Assembly: GCA_022376515.1 (NCBI GenBank)
Contig: WTXI01000560.1
Location: 1-15,538 of the forward strand
Source of the DNA: Lactifluus volemus
Taxonomy: Eukaryota; Basidiomycota; Agaricomycetes; Russulales; Russulaceae
Length of the DNA stretch: 15,538 nucleotides
Direction: 5' to 3'
The notes under the pieces were generated by a model that made no database searches, was not told the DNA's origin, and saw only the letters and a program-made list of their open reading frames with translations. Positions 11,279 through 15,538 of the stretch are shown one piece after another; position 1 is the stretch's first letter, and every line of letters begins with the position of its first letter. The position numbers were made by a program, and so were the translations under genes.

Positions 11279-11567
11279 TCTACAACAACCGACCTACCTG
11301 CGAATCAAAGAATTGTTGATTGACGCACACTTGAACAAGAACGAGGCAATACAGAAACAGTATAACGCCAAACGAAGATCGGAGCAAAGGTGCTGGAAAG
11401 AAGTCAGCATCTCCTGCGTACGCACCATCGGGCACCTAGAAATAATCTTGGGTGCAGGAACAGAGTTGTTCCAGTCTGAACAAGGAAACACGTTGATCCT
11501 CTATCTACCGGGGGATCATATCGCTTTTCACACGCAAGGCTGGACAGGAATAACGACGGGTCTTTAA
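11279..11567 (+). pseudogene. Element A ORF1, 3' piece
   Basis: This continues the frame that starts at 2007 and runs to the TAA at 11565-11567. It is basic and helical at first (RIKELLIDAHLNKNEAIQKQ), then beta-like (LEIILGAGTELF, LILYLPGDHIAF). I recognise no family. Gag follows in the -1 frame and overlaps the last 88 bases. The stretch has no further ATG. Its position before gag suggests an N-terminal part of Gag joined by a shift, or a separate small leader protein. Confidence 0.6.
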
Positions 11568-12190
11568 TCGTGATCTGGGATACAAACGAAGACGACCTAG
11601 GAACTAGAGTCACTCCCAGAGAAGACGACGACCTAACCATCGAGCAGAAAGGAAGCATCAGATTCCTGGAAGAAAGGAGACAAACACATCAGTTATACCA
11701 GAAACCGACAACCTATCACTCCTATCACGAAGAAGCAGGATCAAGAACTAAGTACAGATCTCCCTGCGAATTCATCAATAATCGGTGGTACAACATCTAT
11801 TGGTCAAACGAAGATTACTGGACCGATCCCACGATGAAGTTCACCAAATACGACTACATCCTCAATGAACTAGCCCTCCCCCCTTCGATGCAACCATCAG
11901 AAACAAGTGAAGATGAAAGCGAGGACGAAGGTGGGGGAACGTCCCCCCAACAGGATTCAACTGGAGAAAACTCCTCCTCAGAAAGCAACCAGACCAGACA
12001 GCCCCCGCCAACACAAGAAAATGAGGAGCCCAGACTGGTTACCCCAGTTACCCCCATAGACCACGCCATGAGTGCGCTCAGCATTGCCTCGCCAACACCA
12101 ATGTTTACTCGCTCGGCCACATTGACCCAGCCAGTACAAACCACGACCGCAGCAGGACCCAGTCAAGGCGGTAGCGGTGGCGGTGGTGGC

Positions 12191-12222
<32 letters not shown>

Positions 12223-13255
12223 AGGTGGCGGTGGCGGAGGTGGTGGAGGTGCAGCAGTCGCTGCAGCTGGAGCTCAGCCAGTTGCTCCCCCTAGGAACGG
12301 ACTAAAAGGAATACCACCCACGCCATTTAGAGGAGAAAAAGGCCTGTACGACGTCTTCAAGACTGAATGGCGCATGTACAAAGCCATCAACCGAAACCAC
12401 GATGACATGCTGATCCCCTACAATCGCGTCATGACAATGTTAGGAATGGTTAAAGGACCACTGGTGTCGGCATGGGTACAAGACTACCTGGACACCATTG
12501 AGCAAGAAGTAGTCCAGCATGGGGAAAATGCAGAAATCCTGTGGATCAACTTTGAGGACGCCCTAGATGACGCCTTCAAAGATACCAATGAAGAAGACGA
12601 CGCGATCACGAGGCTAGAACACCTAGAAATGAAGAAAGGAAACCTGGCCCAGTACACGGCCGAGTTCAACCGCCTCAGGAAGAAGGCAGGATGGGACACC
12701 GACAGCAACGGCACCATCAGAATGTACAAAAGGGGGTTGGATCTAGGGCTCCTCACCAGTATGCTCAAACAAGTAGGGGCGAACCCAAACACGCTGCGAG
12801 GCTGGCAAGAGTTGGCCACCCAGCACCACGATGCTTACCAACAATTGAAGCATGAAATCAGCTTCAGGAAGGACGTGCCACGATGGGCCAGTCAGCTCAT
12901 GGCCAAGAAGAAAGAGGCCCCCCCTCAAAAAGACCCTTGGGCTATGGATATCGATGTTACCAGAACCGACTCAGCAAAAACAGACGAGAAGCAAAGGCTG
13001 AGAAGGGAAGGGCGGTGTTTCTTCTGCAAAGAACAAGGCCACCTCTCCAGGGATTGTCCTAAAAAGAAAGGACAAAACGGTCCCAGATCAGCTCAGCCAC
13101 CCAAGGCCAGAGCTAGCAAGAAGGAAGATGACGAAACTACACAAGTTGGCGACGACGAAGATCCCATCCAGATGCTCAGGAGCATCAGAGCCAAAATTGG
13201 AAAAGGAGCCTTCAACGGTGCCTTGGACGGACTGGTAGAAGAAGAGGATTTTTGA
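11480..13255 (+). CDS. gag: Element A Gag
   Basis: Gag is the particle-forming RNA-binding protein. The open frame starts after the TGA at 11477-11479 and ends at the TGA at 13253-13255. Conserved features: CEFINNRWY near 11767, an acidic serine-rich stretch, a poly-glycine tract (12176-12250), a Retrotrans_gag-like region from about 12330 to 12870, DPWAMDID near 12934, and a CCHC knuckle C-x2-C-x4-H-x4-C beginning at 13016. The first in-frame ATG is at 11834, after the conserved CEFINN motif, so the true N-terminus probably comes from ORF1 by a -1 shift, or from splicing. An ATG at 12068 lies where B has its strong start. I give the whole open frame because the start is undecided. The frame is intact apart from that. 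Confidence 0.85.
12167..12250 (+). repeat. GGTGGC microsatellite coding for poly-glycine in element A gag
   Basis: Two glycine codons, one serine, then 25 glycine codons in a row (12176-12250), mainly alternating GGT and GGC with a few GGA. It is a flexible linker between the acidic N-terminal part and the core of Gag, prone to slippage in replication. Confidence 0.95.
13244..13255 (+). promoter_or_regulatory. Putative gag-pol -1 frameshift site of element A
   Basis: Gag ends GAG GAT TTT TGA and pol reads GGA TTT TTG AAA. A -1 slip of tRNA-Phe on the T run, with the stop codon waiting in the A site, would enter pol. The bases GAGGATTTT are the same as at the end of B gag. Confidence 0.5.
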
Positions 13256-14070
13256 AAGGCTCGACCCGTGCAGCCTGGGTGCGAGCCCGTCTTACTCAAA
13301 TATGTCGTATCTCGAGAACCAATACACTGGACATTCCCCTATCGTTCACGAGCGCGACTAAGACGGCTGCCGAAAAAGCACTACTCGACAGTGGTGCTAC
13401 AGAAAATTTCATCGACCCAAGAATGGTGGAAAAACTAGGTCTGGGATCAATAGACCTCCGAGAGCCACGGACGGTGTTTAACGTAGATGGAACGGAAAAT
13501 CAAGATGGGAAGATCACCAGCTACTGTCTCCTCAATATCCTACAGGGACGAAAGGAAGCGGCGCAGGTCTTCTTCATCACGAACTTGGGCGAAGACCGAA
13601 TTATCTTAGGATACCCTTGGTTGCGAGAGTTTGACCCACAAATCAATTGGAAGGATGGGAAGGTTCGTGGGCCACCTATCAAGCTTTCCACCACCGGGCG
13701 AAGCTGGAAGTTAAAATGGGCGGCACGAAGAATGAAAGTATGCAAGACAAGTTTCAGCCAACAATGGGCACAACGGGAAGGAAAGGGGCAGAGCAAGGTG
13801 GCGGTCCCAGAACAGTTCCAGAAATATGCCAAAGTTTTCTCCGAAGAAGAGGCAAAACGCTTCCCTCCCTCACGACCAGAGGACCTTGTCATTACACTGT
13901 TGCCGGATGCCCCAAAAACCATCAACTGCAAAACGTACAAACTAACGACGGAAGAAACCAAGTCCATGCGAACGTTCCTCACCGAGCAACAGGCCAAAGG
14001 TTACATCACGAGGTCAAAGTCGGCGTGGTCCAGCCCTTCTTCTATATCAAGAAGCAGGACGGAAAATTGA
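13252..14070 (+). pseudogene. pol: Element A pol, part 1: protease and start of RT, frameshifted
   Basis: The frame opens in the overlap with gag; its first codon (TTG at 13252) is not a real start. The aspartic protease has DSGAT at 13387-13401 and a later ILGYPWL. The RT start follows (VFSEEEAKRFPPSRPEDL, then GYITRSKSAWSSP). After the serine-proline at 14032-14037 the frame leaves the family sequence and stops at 14068-14070. One base is missing in the CCC run at 14034-14036: one base over, the expected FFYIKKQDGKLRPV continues from 14037. Protease and RT are therefore split in this copy. The linker between protease and RT is much shorter than in B. A sequencing error remains possible. Confidence 0.88.
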
Positions 14071-15538
14071 GACCAGTCTACGATTACAGAAAGGTGAACG
14101 AATGGACGATAAAGGACGTGTACCCCCTTCCCCGCATCGACACCATTTTCGACCAAATGGGGGACGCTAAGCTCATGTCCAAATTCGACATTAGAGATGG
14201 GTATTACAACATCAGAATCCACCCCGATAGCCAATGGATCACGGCGGTTAAAACGGACAAAGGTCTATTTGAAGCTAAAGTCATGCCTTTTGGACTATGC
14301 AACGCGCCGGCTGCCTTCCAGCGAATGGCAGATCGCATCTTTGCTGATCTGAAGAAGAAGTACCCTCGTTGGGTGCACTGGTACCTGGACGACTTCCTTA
14401 TTGTAACCCCCGACGACCCAGAACTACATGATCAGATCACCAAGGAGTACCTAGAAGTCTTGGAAAAGGAGTCACTCTTCTTGAAGCCAGAAAAGTGTCA
14501 GTTCGCCAGGAAGGAGATAGAGTTTCTGGGGTATGTTATCGATCAAGGCACCATTCGCATCGACCCAAGCAAAAAGCATGGTCTGGCGGACTGGCCTCGA
14601 CAACTGAAATCAGTACGGGAGGTCCGCAGCACGCTTGGGGTCTTGGGCTATCAACGGCAGTTCATTCCAGGATTTGCGAACGTGGCTAGGCCCCTGACCA
14701 ACCTATTAAAGAAAACAACCAAGTTCGAATGGACGGAAGAATGCACGAAGGCAGTGGACCAACTGATTAAAGCAGTCACTAGTGATCCGGTTCTACAAAG
14801 ACCTAACTTAGCTGAGCCATTCGTGCTAGAGGTCGACGCTTCGCAATACACTAGTGGGGCGATTCTCCATCAACCTGACAAGGATCAGAAGTTGCGACCT
14901 GTGGGCTACTACTCGCGAACATTCAACCAAGCCGAAAGAAACTACGATATCCATGATCGGGAACTATTAGCCATGATCCGAGGGTTGGAACATTGGCGAC
15001 ACCTCCTGCTAAGCTCCCCACATGTCATTACAGTTGTCAGCGATCACGCGAACCTCCAGTACTATCGGGAGGCCCACAAGATTAGTAGACGAGTAGCGCG
15101 CTACATCCCAAAGATGGCGGAATACAACATGAAGATCGTACACCGGCCTGGAAAGACTAACAAAGCTGACCCACTGTCACGGCGACCGGGGTGCGATCAA
15201 GGGAGAGCGATCACGAAGACGTGCGGTCCTACCTCCGGAACTCTTTGTACGACATTCACCGAAGAGCAGTCGCTGGAACAGGAAGTGGAGCGAGCCCAAG
15301 AACGGCACCAGCAACAGCTAGAAGAATGGACGAAGACAGAAGGAGTGCGAAGGCACCAAACACGCTTTGGAACCAAGTGGTATCACCACGACCGGCTGGC
15401 GGTTCCAGACGACCCCACAGTGCACCGAAGCATCCTGCAAATGTACCACGACCACAAGATGGCAGGACACCCAGGGATCATGAGAACTTGGTCCACGATC
15501 GCCAAGGACTACTGGTGGCCCACAATGAGAACGTTCAT
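14037..15538 (+). pseudogene. pol: Element A pol, part 2: RT, RNase H, start of integrase (runs off edge)
   Basis: This resumes RT in the next frame and has no stop to the window end. RT motifs: DYRKVNEW, PLPR, FDIRDGYYNI, MPFGL, and the catalytic YLDD near 14382. RNase H motifs are VDAS, HDREL and SDH, with the tether motif ADPLS. At 15201-15255 three single-base deletions relative to C shift and then restore the frame, replacing the conserved DVLVLPPELF with unrelated residues. After it come a coiled EQEVERAQERHQQQLEEW stretch and the integrase zinc-binding start (GHPG, YWWP). Integrase core and chromodomain lie outside. Because of the break at about 14035 it is called a broken gene, though each domain seen here keeps its catalytic residues. 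Confidence 0.9.
14083..15538 (+). repeat. Right arm of a 1.46-kb inverted repeat (with 1-1468)
   Basis: This part of A pol is the sibling of C pol in opposite orientation, about 95% identical in protein. The pairing ends at 14083-14087 (ATTAC), opposite the point where A entered C. The arms are about 12.6 kb apart, or about 3.4 kb without B. Confidence 0.85.

Larger units (their letters stand above)
1469..15538 (+). mobile_element. Element A: Ty3/Gypsy LTR retrotransposon, interrupted by element B
   Basis: A has a 5' LTR (1469-1983), a primer site (1984-1995), a first ORF starting at 2007, gag, and protease-RT-RNase H, and it runs off the right edge in integrase. Element B (2024-11273) with its 5-bp duplication splits it 17 bases into the first ORF. 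Without B about 4.8 kb of A is in the window. It is inserted in C in the opposite direction. Broken frames in RT and after RNase H suggest that this copy is no longer autonomous. Confidence 0.93.

Noticed and set aside
12167..12250. Repeat array that might be taken for a CRISPR or satellite
   Set aside because: It is an in-frame GGTGGC microsatellite in gag with no spacers. No CRISPR array exists in the window.
1..15538. Host genes, tRNA, rRNA or a novel defence or biosynthetic operon
   Set aside because: Every stretch can be assigned to one of three retrotransposons; nothing with operon layout or RNA gene structure was seen.

Overview
This window looks like fungal nuclear DNA, most likely from a mushroom-forming basidiomycete. 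That placement is inference from the style of the elements (chromodomain-bearing Ty3/Gypsy retrotransposons with Tf1-like self-priming sites); no host gene, tRNA or rRNA is present to confirm it. I can assign essentially every base to three LTR retrotransposons nested inside one another.

Layer 1, the oldest (element C, minus strand, 1-1468), is a pol remnant (RT, RNase H, start of integrase) with two in-frame stops. Layer 2 (element A, plus strand, 1469 to beyond the right edge) is a sibling of the same family. It jumped into C in the opposite orientation, exactly inside the codons for the conserved DYRK motif of reverse transcriptase. Its 515-bp 5' LTR (1469-1983), primer site and first 17 coding bases lie left of layer 3. 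The rest of its first ORF, gag, protease, RT, RNase H and the first residues of integrase lie right of it (11274-15538). A carries a frameshift in RT at about 14035 and a cluster of compensating deletions after RNase H. Layer 3, the youngest (element B, minus strand, 2024-11273, 9250 bp), is a complete element of a different family. It has two 597-bp LTRs that look identical by eye and a perfect 5-bp target duplication (GAATA).

B reads right to left: 5' LTR (10677-11273), self-primer site, a 1.7-kb leader with almost no AUG, gag, a -1 shift into a 1653-codon pol frame (protease, RT, RNase H, integrase, GPY/F, chromodomain, then about 400 residues of proline-rich linker ending in a cysteine-rich module), polypurine tract and 3' LTR. 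All catalytic residues are present, so B may be active or recently active.

The most interesting points are these. (1) Both families have an 11-12 nt primer site next to the LTR that is perfectly complementary to the predicted first bases of their own transcript, as in Tf1 self-priming. (2) The predicted B transcript has no AUG for about 1.6 kb, yet that region holds open, protein-like stretches in three frames. (3) In both families the conserved N-terminal part of the gag frame has no in-frame AUG and lies -1 to the preceding ORF, and pol lies -1 to gag. (4) The end of B pol is protein-like in two overlapping frames. (5) The two LTR types carry quite different, highly patterned clusters of promoter motifs.
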